The notes under the pieces were generated by a model. It was not told where the DNA came from. It was given only the letters and a program-made list of their open reading frames with translations, and did no database searches. Made by a program: the position numbers and the translations under genes. A stretch of 64,000 nucleotides of DNA from NCBI RefSeq assembly GCF_001942495.1, contig NZ_MKZS01000001.1, positions 2,962,617 through 3,026,616 of the forward strand. The letters are read 5' to 3'. How positions within the stretch are numbered: the first letter of the stretch is position 1; each line of letters begins with the position of its first letter. Of the stretch, positions 17,692 to 28,350 are shown in pieces. The DNA is from Moorena bouillonii PNG. GTDB lineage: Bacteria > Cyanobacteriota > Cyanobacteriia > Cyanobacteriales > Coleofasciculaceae.

Positions 17692-20187
17692 ATGACACCC
17701 TTTTTTCGCAAGGCTTTTGCCCATCTACCCAAAAAAACTCCTAGGTCACACCAATCAGATGGTCACTCTAGCGCTAATCAAGCCTCTACTTCGAGGAGGT
17801 TTGATACTAAAGCAGATCATCCTCGGCCTTCGTTCCCTAGATATTCTTTAGTCCTACTATTATTCCTCAGCTGTAGTATTTCCATTGGGTTAACTACAAG
17901 GTTAGTGTATGCCCAAACTGATGGCAGTAGCACCGATACTAACAAAACCCTAAGGGAGAGTACCATCGAGGAACTCAAGGAAAAATCTCAACCCACCTTT
18001 GCTCTACCTTCCCCACCAACTAAAGCTCCTGAGATCGATGCTCCTGCTGCTGGTCAGTACATCCTAGAATTCAATCGTAGCCCAGTAGTAGGCTCTCGTC
18101 TTAGTTTAAGAGGCATCTATGACGAAGCACGGCTAGGGTTTACCCGTCCCCGAGATTGGCAACTCAAATCTGTTAAAGCCTCAATTCGCTTTCGCCATTC
18201 TCCAGCGCTCTATGCTACTCGCTCTAATCTTACGGTTCTAATTAATGGTGTTAGCGTTGGCAGTATTCCTCTCAACCGCCAGGAGGGGGAAATTGGGAAT
18301 GTGCTCTTTAATATTCCGATCGACCAACTCCGTAACTACAACCAAATCACTATTGCGGCGCTACAGAATAACTCTCCTACCTGTACTCAAGACCCCTATG
18401 ATCCTTCCCTATGGACAGAAATTCTGCCGGATTCAAAAATAGTCTTTGATTTTGAACCCCAACCGGTTTCTCTAGACTTCAATCGCTATCCTTACCCGAT
18501 CTTTGATGACCTTAGTCTAGAACCAAATCAAATTACTTATTTGTTGCCTAAGAAGATTGATGATAATTGGTTAACTAGCACTGCTCGTTTCCAAGCTTCC
18601 TTAGGTAGGCTAGCGGATTATCGTCGCCTGAAGACCTCCTTAGTGAAATCGGTTAAAGAGGCCAGTGGAACGGGGATTAATCGCTTTTCTGGTAATCGAT
18701 TGGTAATCATAGGCACACCAGAACAACAGCCAGAACTCAAATCCCTGAAATTGCCCCTTCCTGTAGGAAACAATAAGATTCTCGATGCTAAGGACAAAGC
18801 CTTACCACCGGATGTCGGGGTCTTAATGTTAACCACCACTCCTGGCAATGAAGCCGCAGTATTGGTAGCAACGGGTAATGGGCCAGAAGGAGTGGCGAAA
18901 GCAGTACAGTTTTTAGTGCAATCCCAAGACCGTCAAATTGCTACCAGTCAAGTGATCTTAGTCGAAAAGCTGGAGGAAGTGCCAACCCCTGCACCCCGTG
19001 ATTGGCCAGACTATTTACCTCTAGAACCCACATTCAAGCTCAGCGACCTCAAAACTCCCTACAATCAACCGATTGAGGATATCACAGTCAGAGGTTCCGA
19101 TTCTCCACCCATTACGATTGACTTCCGGGCATTGCCCGATGATCAGTTTGAGGGGAATAACTATATGAACCTAATTTATAGCTATAGCCCTCAAATTAAT
19201 CCCAAAACCTCAGTAGTGGAAGTCAAGCTAGATGGCATTGCCCTGATCGGCAAAAAGCTAAAGTCCATCGATGGTGGCACTAGAGAGTCCCTGAGGGTTG
19301 CCCTGCCTACTGACAAAATCAACCCCTATTCTAAAATCGAGGTGGATTTTCGTCTTGATGCTCGGGAACGCCGCTCCTGTAGCAAAGTAACTGACCAACA
19401 GCTTTGGGGTACGTTGCACAGTGATACAAATTTTGAACTCCAGCGCACCAGTGTTGCCAAAGTACCAGATTTGGGGTTGCTGAAAACTGGTTTCCCCTTT
19501 GCTGCTCCTCAGGATTTATCCAATACCGTTATTGTGCTACCAAAAGACCCCTCAACCAGTGTACTGATGACATTACTAAAGTTCACTAACAGACTGGGAC
19601 GGTTAAGCAAAGCAGAATCAATCCAGCTATCAGTTTACACCAAAGACTCTTTACCGACTGAGGAACGCAGTGACCATCATCTGGTCGGAATTGGTACTCA
19701 AAATAAATTTCCGTTTCCCGAAATTTTCTCCTCTGGTGACTTGAAATTAAAAGATTTCTTGACACGGCAGCGCAGTGATAGTCAGATTCAAACCTGGTCT
19801 GATCATGATGGGGTGATCAAAGAAATTATCTCGCCATGGAATAAAGAACGGGTGCTGCTTGCTCTAATTGCTCAAACTGACAAAGGTTTAGATAAAGTCC
19901 AAGATTTCTTAAGCCAAGACCCACTATTCTCTCAAATCAAGGGAGACACGGTACTAATTAGTGCTAACTCGGAAAATCCCGATAGTTATGACCAAAATTC
20001 TTATAATATGGATTTTTTCCAGCAAGAGCGAAAGCGTCAAATGGAAAAACCTGAGTTGACTCAGCAAATTTTTAACTTCATAATAAGAAGTTGGTTGATG
20101 TTAGCTCCAGCTATTATAGCTGCTACCCTGATTAGTTACGGGGTTATTCAGTTTTATCTACAGAAAATGGCTAGGGATAGAAATTAA
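17692..20187 (+). CDS. bcsB: BcsB-like cellulose synthase subunit (periplasmic, membrane-anchored)
   Basis: 831 residues. After a polar N-terminal tail there is a hydrophobic segment (about 50-72, YSLVLLLFLSCSISIGLTTR), then a large periplasmic region with alternating jelly-roll and ferredoxin-like repeats typical of BcsB (LRGIYDEARLGFTRPRDWQL; DSPPITIDFRALPDDQFEG). A C-terminal membrane helix (about 805-825, WLMLAPAIIAATLISYGVIQ) anchors it beside BcsA. BcsB guides the emerging glucan and is needed for BcsA activity. The stop overlaps the bcsA start (TAATG), so the two are translationally coupled. No bcsZ or bcsC is nearby; other cyanobacteria also have reduced bcs sets. Confidence 0.88.
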   Translation: MTPFFRKAFAHLPKKTPRSHQSDGHSSANQASTSRRFDTKADHPRPSFPRYSLVLLLFLSCSISIGLTTRLVYAQTDGSSTDTNKTLRESTIEELKEKSQPTFALPSPPTKAPEIDAPAAGQYILEFNRSPVVGSRLSLRGIYDEARLGFTRPRDWQLKSVKASIRFRHSPALYATRSNLTVLINGVSVGSIPLNRQEGEIGNVLFNIPIDQLRNYNQITIAALQNNSPTCTQDPYDPSLWTEILPDSKIVFDFEPQPVSLDFNRYPYPIFDDLSLEPNQITYLLPKKIDDNWLTSTARFQASLGRLADYRRLKTSLVKSVKEASGTGINRFSGNRLVIIGTPEQQPELKSLKLPLPVGNNKILDAKDKALPPDVGVLMLTTTPGNEAAVLVATGNGPEGVAKAVQFLVQSQDRQIATSQVILVEKLEEVPTPAPRDWPDYLPLEPTFKLSDLKTPYNQPIEDITVRGSDSPPITIDFRALPDDQFEGNNYMNLIYSYSPQINPKTSVVEVKLDGIALIGKKLKSIDGGTRESLRVALPTDKINPYSKIEVDFRLDARERRSCSKVTDQQLWGTLHSDTNFELQRTSVAKVPDLGLLKTGFPFAAPQDLSNTVIVLPKDPSTSVLMTLLKFTNRLGRLSKAESIQLSVYTKDSLPTEERSDHHLVGIGTQNKFPFPEIFSSGDLKLKDFLTRQRSDSQIQTWSDHDGVIKEIISPWNKERVLLALIAQTDKGLDKVQDFLSQDPLFSQIKGDTVLISANSENPDSYDQNSYNMDFFQQERKRQMEKPELTQQIFNFIIRSWLMLAPAIIAATLISYGVIQFYLQKMARDRN

Positions 20188-22778
20188 TGACTATTCCATT
20201 TTTAAAGATTAGGTCAAAACCGGGTCAAAGAGGCTTGGTGACGACACCCCAACAGCGAGAGAAACTAACAGTCTGGGTAGTGGAAGACTTACCCTATATA
20301 TTTGGCGAGATTTTACAGTGGCTAAGTCGCCGTCAATTGCTGTTGCTAATTGTATCTTTACTATTACTATTCATTCCTCTAATTACTGCTCGCCCACCAA
20401 TTTGGCAACAAGGGTTGCTTGGTTTAATTTTGTTACTGGTGGGACGGGTGATTATTCAGATGGAGGAAGATAAACCCAATCGTAAAACCAGTGAATATCT
20501 CCACTTATTGTTGGTTTTACTTAGCGTTTTCACTACCCTACGCTATTTTTATTACCGCACTCGATATACCCTTAATTTTGAAGGGTGGCTGAATATCGTT
20601 TTTTGCTTCCTGTTGTATGGAGCAGAATTGTATGCGATCGCTACCTTATTTTTGGCTTACTTTCAAACTATAAAAATTAAAGAACGTAAAGCAGTAAGTT
20701 TAGAAACTATTCCCCAAGAGGAGTGGTTTAGCGTTGATATTTACATTCCTACCTATAACGAAGATATCGAAATTGTCCGCAAAACAACCTTAGCGGCTGT
20801 AGCCATTGACTATCCGGCTGATCAAAAATCAGTTTATGTCCTTGATGATGGCAGAAAGTATCCAGAGCGTAGGGAAAAGTTGCGCCAAATGTGTGAGGAT
20901 ATAGGCTGCGAACTCCTAACTCGGGATAACAATGACCATGCTAAAGCTGGCAATATCAATACGGCTTTTCACAATACCAAAGGAGATTTAGTCCTTATTC
21001 TGGATTGTGACCACATTCCCGCTAAAAGCTTATTGAAGGAAACTGTTGGCTTCTTTTTTAACCCTAAGGTTTCCTTTGTCCAGACACCCCACTGGTTCTA
21101 CAACCCAGACCCCTTTGAGCGTAATCTGCTCACAGAAGGCAGAATACCTGTGGGTAATGAACTGTTTTATAAGGTGCTGCAAAAGGGCAATGATTTCTGG
21201 AATGCAGCTTTCTTTTGTGGGTCTGCGGCGGTGATTCGGAAAACCCACGTCATGGAAATCGGAGGGATTGCTACCGAAACAGTTACCGAAGACTGCCATA
21301 CTGCCTTCCGTCTGCACTCAAAGGGTTACGAGTCGGTCTACTACGACAAGATTATGGTGGCAGGTTTAGCGCCAGAGAAATTTTCGGCCTATATCGGTCA
21401 ACAGGTACGTTGGGCAAGGGGAATGGCTCAGATTCTGCGCCTGGAAAATCCCTTATTCAACCGGAAGGTGAATTTGAGCCTGGCGCAACGGTTGTGCTAC
21501 ATGAGTGCCACATCCCACTTTTTCTTCGGCTTCCCCCGATTGATGTATGCGATCGCACCCACTCTATTCTTATTATTTGGCATCAATTCGGTTAAGGGTC
21601 TCGGTTTTGAAACCTTGTGCTATGCTCTGCCTCACGTTATCTTATCGATGCAGACCAACCACATTCCCTACAAGCACGTCCGTTTTTCCTTCTGGAACGA
21701 GATTTTTGAATTTGCCCTGTCATTCCAGGCGGGAATTGTTACCCTCTTAGCTCTGATTAATCCTAAGTTAGGGTCTTTCAATGTTACCGATAAAGGGATG
21801 AATGTTACCAAGCGCAGCTTTGATTTTGATTCGGTAAAGTACCTGGTGTTAGTGGCTGCACTGGCTACTGCTGCCTTGTTTACTGTACCCCTGTGGCTAT
21901 GGTTAAGACCAGAGGATAGCCAAGCGGTGATTGTTAATGTGTTTTGGTCTATCTTTAACTTAATCCTGCTGATTGCTGCTTGTCTAGTTGCTTTCGAGCA
22001 ACCCCAACTCCGTCGATCCCACCGGATGCCAAGGAAGTTAACGGCTGTGATTCATACTCCACACCACCGTTGGATCGGTAAAACCGTTAATATTAGTGAA
22101 AGTGGCGTCCAAATTCTGCTGAATACCCTACCCAACATCCCTGATGAAATTAGAGTGGAAATCGAAGGAGACTACGGACACAAGTGCTTGGTCCGAGGGC
22201 GGGTGGTTCGAGAAGTTGCCATGGGGGAGCAGGTGAGGCTATTTGTTGATTTTATTGAGCTCACCCGTACTCAGCACGATGATCTGGTTTTAGTTATTTA
22301 TTCTGATGTCAATGAGTGGTATTCCCAGAGACGATCTCAGACAGACCATCCTCTGGAATCCCTTAAGTTTATTGCTACGAGTATCAGACGAGTCTTCCGT
22401 GAATTCCGACCAGCTAAACAGACGAAGGTACGTCAACAGGTTCAAACGCCGGTGGAATTATACTGGGATTACTGGAAAAACTATTCCGTTAGCGCGACAA
22501 TCACGGAAATTGGAACTCATGATTTACGGTTGGAATTAGATGGCAGCCAGATTAGCAATCTCGATATCATGCAGCAGACTAAACCCATGATCAGTTTACT
22601 GGTAACTCAGGAATCTAATCACTTACAAGATTTGAGCTTTTTGGCTAAGGTCGAAACTATAGAGGAGTTAGTTGATACCGGATCTGTTGATTCGATTGCG
22701 ATCGAGTTAAGTTTCCCAGAATCAATGAAACAACAGCAACGGCTCAAAATTCCACAGCTTCTCGATCGTTTAGATTGA
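20187..22778 (+). CDS. bcsA: Cellulose synthase catalytic subunit with PilZ domain
   Basis: 863 residues, inner-membrane GT2 enzyme using UDP-glucose. Several N-terminal membrane helices, then the catalytic motifs in order: IYIPTYNED (near 183), DDGR (near 219), DCDH (near 273), TEDC (near 367) and QQVRW (near 404-408). All catalytic residues are present. More helices follow, then a PilZ domain with RRSHRMPRKL (near 610) and NISESGVQI (near 634), matching RxxxR and D/NxSxxG, so c-di-GMP should activate it. A further PilZ-like half (VELYWDYWKNYSVSATITEI) extends the C-terminus. Together with bcsB it makes a cellulose-like glucan, plausible for sheath or aggregation. Confidence 0.92.
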   Translation: MTIPFLKIRSKPGQRGLVTTPQQREKLTVWVVEDLPYIFGEILQWLSRRQLLLLIVSLLLLFIPLITARPPIWQQGLLGLILLLVGRVIIQMEEDKPNRKTSEYLHLLLVLLSVFTTLRYFYYRTRYTLNFEGWLNIVFCFLLYGAELYAIATLFLAYFQTIKIKERKAVSLETIPQEEWFSVDIYIPTYNEDIEIVRKTTLAAVAIDYPADQKSVYVLDDGRKYPERREKLRQMCEDIGCELLTRDNNDHAKAGNINTAFHNTKGDLVLILDCDHIPAKSLLKETVGFFFNPKVSFVQTPHWFYNPDPFERNLLTEGRIPVGNELFYKVLQKGNDFWNAAFFCGSAAVIRKTHVMEIGGIATETVTEDCHTAFRLHSKGYESVYYDKIMVAGLAPEKFSAYIGQQVRWARGMAQILRLENPLFNRKVNLSLAQRLCYMSATSHFFFGFPRLMYAIAPTLFLLFGINSVKGLGFETLCYALPHVILSMQTNHIPYKHVRFSFWNEIFEFALSFQAGIVTLLALINPKLGSFNVTDKGMNVTKRSFDFDSVKYLVLVAALATAALFTVPLWLWLRPEDSQAVIVNVFWSIFNLILLIAACLVAFEQPQLRRSHRMPRKLTAVIHTPHHRWIGKTVNISESGVQILLNTLPNIPDEIRVEIEGDYGHKCLVRGRVVREVAMGEQVRLFVDFIELTRTQHDDLVLVIYSDVNEWYSQRRSQTDHPLESLKFIATSIRRVFREFRPAKQTKVRQQVQTPVELYWDYWKNYSVSATITEIGTHDLRLELDGSQISNLDIMQQTKPMISLLVTQESNHLQDLSFLAKVETIEELVDTGSVDSIAIELSFPESMKQQQRLKIPQLLDRLD

Positions 22779-22805
22779 TGGTAAACAGAACAAGGAATAG
22801 GGAAA

Positions 22806-23401
22806 ATGAACCCTTTAACTCTTGACCTGCGACCAGTCCTCAGGTTAACCCACCGAGAATTTGAGAAAATTGCAGTAGCTAACCGGGATTTGCGGTTGGA
22901 ACTGACTGCTGATGGAGAACTGATTGTTATGCCCCCAACAGGAGGAAATACCGGTAGGCGTAATGCTGATATAACCTACCAACTGCAAGCTTGGAATCGT
23001 CAGACCCAACTTGAGGTGCGACCCGTGGCGAATTTAATAATTAGATGCGGAAAGCGCACCTAGGGGAAGTTTTCGACTCCTCTACTGTCTTTCAACTCCC
23101 CAATGGAGCAGGACGTTCCCCTGATGCAGCTTGGGTTAGCTCAGACCGATGGAACAGCCTTAGTCTTGAGGAACAAGAAAGCTTTCCACCTCTATGTCCT
23201 GACTTTGTGATTGAATTGCGCTCCAAAACTGATTCTCTGACATCTCTAGAGAACAAGATGCTGGAGTATATGGATAATGGCAAACAGCTTGAGATATACC
23301 GTTCTGGTCAAGCAAAAGAAATTCTACAATCTCCCCAGATTCTTTCTGGTGAGCAGGTATTACCTGATTTCCGATTGGATTTGAAGTTGATTTGGATTTG
23401 A
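22806..23401 (+). pseudogene. Uma2-family putative nuclease split by a 50-bp insertion
   Basis: The first half (MNPLTLDLRPVLRLTHREFE to YQLQAWNRQTQL) and the second half (GEVFDSSTVFQLPNGAGRSPDAAWV, then the Asp/Glu region CPDFVIELRSKTDSL) are adjacent parts of one Uma2 protein (PD-(D/E)XK fold). They are in different frames. Removing 23013-23062 (50 bp) restores ...QTQL-GEVFDSS in one frame. The inserted DNA starts GAGGTGCGACCC and ends CGCACCTA. The function of Uma2 proteins is not established; here it is inactivated, or split into a 85-residue and a 118-residue piece. Confidence 0.85.
23013..23062. mobile_element. About 50-bp palindromic element inserted in the Uma2 gene
   Basis: The ends AGGTGCG (23014-23020) and CGCACCT (23055-23061) are a perfect 7-bp inverted repeat. 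The inside contains GGCGAATTTAAT, the core of related copies at about 30029-30077, 33669-33712 and 52347-52392. Insertion shifts the frame (50 = 3x16+2) and also brings in a TAG. Confidence 0.8.
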
Positions 23402-23689
23402 CATCTCCCCTCTTTGAAAAAAGGGGATTCTAAACCGAATAACTACACTGGATATAGCCCATAATAATTCATGCGATCGCTTATAGCGTTTATCATATTT
23501 ATGAGGTACACATTGTTTTTTCCCTCTTCCCTTAATTACCCTCCTGGGAGGGTTTAGGGGTGGCTTCCTCTTCCCTCTTCCCTCTTCCCTGCTCCGAAGT
23601 CCCTGCTCCCTAAAACCCAGATATTTGTACCTCATGGGTATAAAACTTGCTATATATTATATCATAATAAACTATAATCAAAACCGTAT
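23402..23689. repeat. Intergenic CTTCCCT heptamer array and C-rich repeat
   Basis: CCCTCTT/CTTCCCT units flank a CCCTCCTGGGAGGG palindrome (about 23541-23554); the array covers about 23518-23611. A HIP1 site lies at about 23474. No gene is seen. Confidence 0.7.
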
Positions 23690-26600
23690 ATGAACCTTGA
23701 AGACGCTCTGGAATTCGCCAATGCCTTAGTGTTTGCCAAATCGGGGAATCATCTCACTGATTTACAGCAAGCCTTAATTGAGGCATCTTGGTCTTGGAAG
23801 CGTCAGAGTTATGATACTATTGCAGATACCTATGGCTATGCCCCGACTTACCTCAAACATGATGTCGGTCCCAAGCTGTGGAAACTTCTCTCAGAGGCTT
23901 TGGGGGAAAGAGTCAGTAAAAAGAACTTTCGCTCAGCGCTTGAACGACGGTGGCGCAGTGAACAGGAAACTATCTCCTCGAACCAACCGGTAACTCGACA
24001 GGAAACAGATGGGATTGGCCTAAGGCCACGCTACCCGAACGCAAAGCCACGTCACGATTGGTCAGAAGCCGTTGATGTTCGTTTCTTTTATGGACGACAA
24101 TCAGAACTAGCCCAGTTGCAGCAATGGATTCTGAGCGAACACTGTCGGCTAGTTGCCTTGTTAGGTATGGGCGGCATGGGCAAAAGCTCCCTCTCGATCA
24201 AGCTTGCCCAACAACTCCAACACCAGTTTGATTTTGTTATTTGGCGCTCCCTACGTAATGCTCCTGACCTATCAGAGATTTTGACTCAGTTGCTGAGATT
24301 TCTATCCAATCAGCAAGACATTGATTTACCAGATACTACAGACGAAAAAATTTCCCGACTGCTGAATGATATACGCTCCCACCGCTGTTTGCTAGTTCTC
24401 GACAATATGGAAACAATTTTACAAGGGGGAGCTCAAAGCAATGCTGCTGGAAATTATCTAGCTGGATATGAAGAATACGGTAAACTGTTGAGACGCTGGG
24501 GGGAAACCTCCCATCAAAGCTGCTTAGTACTAACCTCTCGGGAGAAGCCTCAAGAAATTGGACTGCTTGAAGCAGAAGTGCTACCTGTTCGCTCCCTACA
24601 ATTAAGTGGTTTAAAAACTGCTGAAGGACAAGAAATATTTAATATTATTGGTTCGTTTGAAGGTGAAGAAAAGGAATGGACTAGGTTAATTAATGGTTAT
24701 TCTGGTAATCCCTTAGCTCTAAAAATTGTAGCGACAACAATTCATAAATTATTCGCCGGTAATATTGCAGATTTTTTAAATCAAGATGCGATAATATTTG
24801 GGAATATTAAAAATCTTTTAGAGCAGCATTTTGCCCGATTAAGCGCTCCAGAACGAACAGTAATTTTTTGGCTCGCCATCAATCGAGAAGAAGCATCATT
24901 TGCTGACTTACGAGATGATATATTTCCCCCCGTATCACCCCAACAACTTATCGACACCCTGGAATCCTTGGAACAGCGATCGCTTGTGGAAAGAAAAGCG
25001 TCTTTGTTTTCCTTACAACCGGTGGTGATGGAATACGTAACTGAACGCTTGGTTGAGCAAATCTGTGAAGAAGTTATTGCTGGTGTAACCGCCATTAATA
25101 AAACTAATAACAACTGGGAAAATTCCATATTTAGGACTCATGCTCTCCTCAAAGCTCAGACCAAAGATTATCTTAGAAATACTCAAATTCGTCTCATTAT
25201 TAAACCCATTGTAGAGCGTCTACAGATTGCTTTAACGGGTAAGGATAACCTAAAAACCCATCTAAATCAGATTCTCGACACGCTTCGAGGCAAACCTGCC
25301 TTAGCCATTGGCTACGCTGGTGGAAATATTATTAATCTTCTTTGTCAACAGCAAATCTGTTTAAAAGGCTATGATTTTTCAAGAGTTACAATTTGGCAAG
25401 CTTATCTACAAGGGGTGGATTTACAAGATGTCAATTTCGCTCACTCCGATTTATCCAAGTCAGTGTTTACTAAAACCTTAGGAGTAGTATTTGGGGTAGC
25501 ATTTAGTCCTGATGGTAAGCTTTTAGCTACTGGAGATGTGGAAGGTCAGTTGCGTTTATGGCAAGTCGAGAATGGTAAGCCAATTTTAATTTGCAAAGGT
25601 CATACTGGTTGGGTTTGGTCTGTTGTCTTTAGTCCTGATGGTAATACCCTAGCCAGTTGCAGTAGTGACAAAACTATTAAACTATGGAATGTCAGCACAG
25701 GTCAGTGTATTAAAACTTTAGAAGGCCATACCAGTTCTATTTGGTCAGTAGCATTCAGTAGGGATGGTAAAACCCTAGCCAGTGGTAGTGATGAATCAAC
25801 AGTAAGGCTTTGGGATGTAAACACTGGTGAATGCCGTCAGGTATGTCAGGGACATACCGGTCAAGTCCTGTCGGTGGCCTTTAGTGCAGATAGTAAAACC
25901 TTAGCCAGTGCTAGTGATGACCAGACAGTGAGACTTTGGGATTTTAGTACTGGTGAATGTCGCCAGATCTGTCATGGTCATACTAATCGGATTTGGTCAG
26001 TTAATTTTAGTCCCGATGGTGGGATGTTAGCCAGTGCAAGTGCTGACTTTACCATTAGATTGTGGGACCCATGCACAGGTGAATGTCTCAACACCTTAAC
26101 TAACCATAGCGACAGAATACGGTCAGTAATGTTTAGTGCAGATGGGCAAACCCTAGTCAGTGGCAGTGATGACCAGACGGTGAGGCTGTGGAATGTCAGC
26201 AGTGGTGAATGCCTGAACTACCTACAAGGACACACCAATTCTATATTTTCAGTGGCATTTAATCGGGATGGTCGCACCGTAGCTAGTGGCAGCAGTGACC
26301 AAACCGTACGTCTATGGAATAGCAACACAGGTAGATGTCTTAAAATTTTACAAGGATATACTAATTCTGTATTTTCAGCAGTATTCAGTCCCAATGGTCA
26401 ACAATTAGCCAGTGCCAGTACTGACAACATGGTCAGGTTGTGGGATGTCAGTAATGATCACTGTTTAAAGAGACTGGAGGGACACACCGGTTGGGTGACT
26501 TCTGTGGCATTTCATCCCAATGGTGAAATTCTCGCTAGCAGCAGCGCTGACCAAACCATACACTTGTGGTCAGTAACTACAGGTCAATGCCTGAAAGTAT

Positions 26601-27379
26601 TGTGTGGTCACTCCTATTGGGTGCAATCCGTTAGCTTTAGTCCTCTTGGTGAGACTCTTGCCAGTAGTGGTGATGACAAAACCATCCGCTTATGGGAGGT
26701 CAATACTGGTGAATGTTTTAAGATATTACGAGGTCACACCAGTTGGATTTGGTCTGTTACCTTCAGTCGAGACGGTCAAACCCTAGCCAGTGGTAGTGAA
26801 GACGAAACCATACGCTTATGGGATGTCAGGAGTAGTGAATGTCTCAAGGTTTTACAGGGTCACACTAGTCGGGTACAATCGGTAGCATTTAGTCCTGATG
26901 GCCAAACTCTAGTTAGCAGCAGTGGAGACCAAACTGTCCGGGTTTGGGATGTTAGGACTGGGGAATGTGTCAGGATTTTACGAGGCCATAGTAAAGGTGT
27001 CTGGTCTGTCGCCTTTAGTCCTGATGGTGAATTGATTGCCAGTGGTAGCTTAGATCAAACCGTAAGGCTTTGGCACGCAAGTACGGGTAACTATCTGAGA
27101 ACCTTACACGGTCACAGGAATTCAGTACGGTCATCGATTGGGTTTAGTCCTGTAAAACATCAAGATCACCAGGGTAGGTCTGATCAAGAACAGGTGAGCA
27201 GTTATTGGCTTACTTGTGGCAGTAATGATGGGACTATTAAAGTTTGGGATACTCACACAGGTCAGTGTATTAAAACCTTGATTCCTGATCGACCTTACCA
27301 AGGTATGAACATCACAGGGGTTACCGGTTTGACCCTAGCACAGAAGTCAGCACTGGAAGCGTTGGGCGCGCTGAGTTGA
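23690..27379 (+). CDS. STAND-type NTPase: vMAP-like N-terminal domain, NB-ARC, 14 WD40 repeats
   Basis: 1229 residues. Residues 1-90 ([40 protein letters not shown]) resemble the helix-turn-helix-like vMAP N-terminal domain found on cyanobacterial signalling proteins. The NTPase follows: Walker [10 protein letters not shown] near 160 and Walker B CLLVLDNM near 235, then winged-helix and helical regions and a few pentapeptide-like units (about 555-590). Fourteen WD40 repeats (about 597-1215, each ending xxLW) would form two seven-bladed propellers. The plan of sensor repeats plus STAND NTPase is used in apoptosis-like and antiphage defence proteins; the role here is unproven. The linker at about 107-118 is encoded by a palindromic repeat. 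It may sit as an accessory gene with the PIN pair downstream. Confidence 0.88.
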   Translation: MNLEDALEFANALVFAKSGNHLTDLQQALIEASWSWKRQSYDTIADTYGYAPTYLKHDVGPKLWKLLSEALGERVSKKNFRSALERRWRSEQETISSNQPVTRQETDGIGLRPRYPNAKPRHDWSEAVDVRFFYGRQSELAQLQQWILSEHCRLVALLGMGGMGKSSLSIKLAQQLQHQFDFVIWRSLRNAPDLSEILTQLLRFLSNQQDIDLPDTTDEKISRLLNDIRSHRCLLVLDNMETILQGGAQSNAAGNYLAGYEEYGKLLRRWGETSHQSCLVLTSREKPQEIGLLEAEVLPVRSLQLSGLKTAEGQEIFNIIGSFEGEEKEWTRLINGYSGNPLALKIVATTIHKLFAGNIADFLNQDAIIFGNIKNLLEQHFARLSAPERTVIFWLAINREEASFADLRDDIFPPVSPQQLIDTLESLEQRSLVERKASLFSLQPVVMEYVTERLVEQICEEVIAGVTAINKTNNNWENSIFRTHALLKAQTKDYLRNTQIRLIIKPIVERLQIALTGKDNLKTHLNQILDTLRGKPALAIGYAGGNIINLLCQQQICLKGYDFSRVTIWQAYLQGVDLQDVNFAHSDLSKSVFTKTLGVVFGVAFSPDGKLLATGDVEGQLRLWQVENGKPILICKGHTGWVWSVVFSPDGNTLASCSSDKTIKLWNVSTGQCIKTLEGHTSSIWSVAFSRDGKTLASGSDESTVRLWDVNTGECRQVCQGHTGQVLSVAFSADSKTLASASDDQTVRLWDFSTGECRQICHGHTNRIWSVNFSPDGGMLASASADFTIRLWDPCTGECLNTLTNHSDRIRSVMFSADGQTLVSGSDDQTVRLWNVSSGECLNYLQGHTNSIFSVAFNRDGRTVASGSSDQTVRLWNSNTGRCLKILQGYTNSVFSAVFSPNGQQLASASTDNMVRLWDVSNDHCLKRLEGHTGWVTSVAFHPNGEILASSSADQTIHLWSVTTGQCLKVLCGHSYWVQSVSFSPLGETLASSGDDKTIRLWEVNTGECFKILRGHTSWIWSVTFSRDGQTLASGSEDETIRLWDVRSSECLKVLQGHTSRVQSVAFSPDGQTLVSSSGDQTVRVWDVRTGECVRILRGHSKGVWSVAFSPDGELIASGSLDQTVRLWHASTGNYLRTLHGHRNSVRSSIGFSPVKHQDHQGRSDQEQVSSYWLTCGSNDGTIKVWDTHTGQCIKTLIPDRPYQGMNITGVTGLTLAQKSALEALGALS
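24013..24042. repeat. GTAGCGTGGCC palindromic repeat inside the NB-ARC/WD40 gene
   Basis: GGCCTAAGGCCACGCTACCC plus GAACGC, the same palindrome as in metH but translated in a different frame (here GLRPRYPNA, there LGLSATLRE). It sits between the N-terminal domain and the NTPase. Confidence 0.8.
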
Positions 27380-27423
27380 TGTCAAGAAGATGGGTAAGCT
27401 AAAATGCATTTTAAATGGGTTTT

Positions 27424-27465
27424 AGCAAGGCAAAAGGCAAAAGGCAAAAGGCAAAAAGCAAAAGG
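27424..27465. repeat. AAAAGGC heptamer array
   Basis: About five AAAAGGC units between the WD40 gene and the toxin-antitoxin pair. Confidence 0.85.
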
Positions 27466-27557
27466 TAACTGAAATAATATATTTTTTGATTTTATTTCAA
27501 TAATATAAACTTAAACTGTACAACAGTTTATTTGATTAGTTTTTTGGATTAAGAAAC

Positions 27558-27797
27558 ATGAGTAACAAAGAAATGTTCAAAACTATTGCCTCTGAAGTAC
27601 AGTTGTTTCAGGATATGGGGCAAAAAGAAAATTTTATCTTTGTCATAGGAGCTTTAGTTTCTAGACTAATTAGTTTACAGAAAGCAGCAGAAATAATGCA
27701 AATAGAACCTGAAGTTTTTATAAAAATTTTGGATTTAATGGGAATTGAGTTTTCTTACCTATCTTCTGAAGATATAACCATTGAACAAAACTGGTGA
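27558..27797 (+). CDS. Putative antitoxin (UPF0175/VapB-like) of a PIN-domain pair
   Basis: 79 residues: an acidic N-terminus, then a helical segment ISLQKAAEIMQIEPEVFIKI with LDLMGIEFSYLSSEDI at the end. This is the C-terminal pattern of the short UPF0175-like proteins that precede DUF3368 PIN toxins, reading as a helix-turn-helix. The stop is 6 bases before the toxin ATG, so the two are co-translated. Likely binds and neutralises the toxin and represses its own promoter. The family call is by pattern, not alignment. Confidence 0.65.
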   Translation: MSNKEMFKTIASEVQLFQDMGQKENFIFVIGALVSRLISLQKAAEIMQIEPEVFIKILDLMGIEFSYLSSEDITIEQNW

Positions 27798-27803
27798 TTC
27801 CAG

Positions 27804-28208
27804 ATGAAAATTGTTTTTAATTCTTCTCCTTTGATATTTCTAGCACGATTAGATTTGTTGACGCAGTTCATTGAGTCTGAGGATAAATTTTATTTACCGC
27901 AAGTTGTCAAAGAAGAAATTAATGCGAAGAATGATGAAGCAAGTGCTTATATTGATAATTTGATTGCCAATAATCAATTAATGGTTAAAGGGGTAAAATT
28001 AGTTTCTTTAGCAAATCGTCTTAATGACCGTTTAGGACAGGGAGAGTCAGAAGCTATTGCTTTAGGGATAGAATTACAAACAGATTATATTATTTTGGAT
28101 GATTTTGCCGCTAGAAAACAGGCAATACGATTAGGTTTAAATGTTAAGGGTACTTTGGCAGTAATTAGAAAGTTACAACTAGAGGATAAAATAATAATAG
28201 ATAATTGA
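27804..28208 (+). CDS. DUF3368 PIN-domain ribonuclease toxin
   Basis: 134 residues. It begins MKIVFNSSPLIFLARL; the Asn before SSPLI is the form usual in DUF3368, where classical VapC has Asp. GQGESEAIALGIEL carries the central acidic residue, YIILDDFAARKQA the paired Asp, and LNVKGTLAVI closes the fold. Predicted Mg2+-dependent RNase acting on tRNA or mRNA. It appears full length, with all acidic positions present, so this module may be active, unlike the BrnT relic near 3 kb. Confidence 0.82.
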   Translation: MKIVFNSSPLIFLARLDLLTQFIESEDKFYLPQVVKEEINAKNDEASAYIDNLIANNQLMVKGVKLVSLANRLNDRLGQGESEAIALGIELQTDYIILDDFAARKQAIRLGLNVKGTLAVIRKLQLEDKIIIDN

Positions 28209-28248
28209 GAGGAGCTATATAAACGGCTTATAAGCATTAATTTCAGGG

Positions 28249-28350
28249 TTAAACGTGAGGTTTTTGCGCTATATTATGGTCATAGTGGGCAAGAATTTTT
28301 TCAAAATCATGGGAATTGCAAGCCTCAATCCATATATTGGGCGATTTCAT
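28249..28350 (-). pseudogene. N-terminal relic of a SnoaL-like/NTF2-family protein
   Basis: 33 codons, MKSPNIWIEACNSHDFEKIL ending AHYDHNIAQKPHV and a stop. The W-x-x-A-x-N-S-H-D pattern is the first helix of SnoaL-like proteins (normally about 110-140 residues). The rest of the fold is missing, so it is a fragment. The surrounding stretch 28209-28670 holds no other gene. Confidence 0.5.
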
